DNA from: Thiobacillus sp.
GTDB taxonomy: Bacteria; Pseudomonadota; Gammaproteobacteria; Burkholderiales; Thiobacillaceae
NCBI RefSeq assembly: GCF_018780105.1
Contig: NZ_JADMKC010000005.1
Location: 266,482-330,481, forward strand
Direction of reading: 5' to 3'
DNA length: 64,000 bases
Of the stretch, positions 62,912 to 64,000 are shown piece by piece. Below the pieces are notes generated by a model. The model was not told the DNA's origin. It saw nothing but the letters and a program-made list of their open reading frames with translations, and ran no database searches. Each line of letters begins with the position of its first letter. Within the stretch, counting starts at the first letter, position 1. The translations under genes were made by a program, and so were the position numbers.

Positions 62912-63377
62912 TTAGCTGATTGCATCGTCGCTTTGCCGGATGACGCGCCGGATGATGTCCGGCGTGAATCCCCGGCTCTGCAGGAAACGGATGTGGCGGG
63001 CGGTTTCAGCAGCATCGTTCGGCGGTGTGCCGAACTTCTTTTGCCACACACTGCGCGCGCGTTCGAGTTCGGTGTCGCGGTTGTCACCCAGCACGCAGGC
63101 AATGATGGCGTCGCTCACTCCGCGCTGGCGCAGGTCGTAGGCCAACTTGACGCTGCCCGCGCGCGCGCGGTGGTCGGCCACATAGCTTTCGGCGAAACGC
63201 TGATCCGACAGCCACTTTTTATCTTCGAATGCGTCCAGCAGGGGGCGGATTTCCTCGACTGGATAACCCGCCTGTTCCAGCTTGCGACTGAGTTCAACGC
63301 GGCTGTGTTCGCGCCGTGCCAGCAAGCCCAGCGCGCGTTCGCGCAGCTTGTTAGCTTGCGCTACGTTGGCGCCGGGT

Positions 63378-63385
<8 letters not shown>
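62912..63385 (-). CDS. recX: Regulatory protein RecX
   Basis: 157 residues of three-helix repeats ([54 protein letters not shown]). RecX inhibits RecA filaments. It starts inside the end of recA (eight bases overlap) on the same strand, the usual arrangement. Confidence 0.95.

Positions 63386-64000
<615 letters not shown>

Overview
The window is about 64 kb of high-GC DNA from a flagellated betaproteobacterium. Evidence for this is an FlhDC master regulator, paired MotAB and MotCD stators, a LexA/RecX/RecA SOS set, betaproteobacterial-style ScpAB/RluB, and a DapE/ArsC-like pair. A Thiobacillaceae/Nitrosomonadales-type host would fit, but no rRNA or species marker is present, so the genus is inference.

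Layout. (1) 1-938: 3' part of a mannose-1-phosphate guanylyltransferase. (2) 1.2-12.7 kb: a single-strand motility cluster, flhD-flhC-(membrane methyltransferase)-motA-motB-flhB-flhA-flhF-flhG-fliA-motC-motD. (3) 12.8-24.5 kb: housekeeping genes: a Lon protease, scpA-scpB-rluB, vapBC, a channel-like membrane protein, prmB-dapE-DUF302-yffB, and an Atm1-type ABC exporter. (4) 24.5-34.4 kb: an accessory defence-type island holding an Xre/RES toxin-antitoxin pair, a Fic AMP-transferase preceded by a 10-bp-phased operator array, a methyltransferase, and a tightly overlapping operon of nuclease-methylase, specificity subunit, 38-codon ORF, NucS/DUF5655-like nuclease and NERD nuclease. A DedA-like small export protein and an orphan DUF2283 gene follow. 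(5) 34.5-37.6 kb: a sulfotransferase convergent with a 615-residue protein of unknown family. (6) 37.6-47.9 kb: signalling genes: a PAS kinase with a NarL-type regulator, then TonB-dependent receptor, YfiR-like protein, CHASE/HAMP kinase, CheY-like regulator and REC-PAS-GAF-GGDEF-EAL protein. (7) 48.5-64 kb: lexA with double SOS boxes, an SDR, a FIST (NosP-like) sensor overlapping a diguanylate cyclase, a UMF1 transporter, GNAT, FAD oxidoreductase, diiron protein, RNA pseudouridine synthase, hydrolase, divergent FolE, a TetR operon, TatD, BAX inhibitor-like protein, recX and recA (3' part).

The most notable signals are these. The restriction-like operon has an exact -1 slippery heptamer (seven T) directly before the stop codon of the nuclease-methylase, in a position that would fuse it to the specificity subunit. 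Five TGTCGAT half-sites sit at exact multiples of 10 bp before fic. At least three MITE-like inverted-repeat elements supply the stop codon and last residues of neighbouring genes. No tRNA, rRNA, CRISPR array or intact transposase was found.
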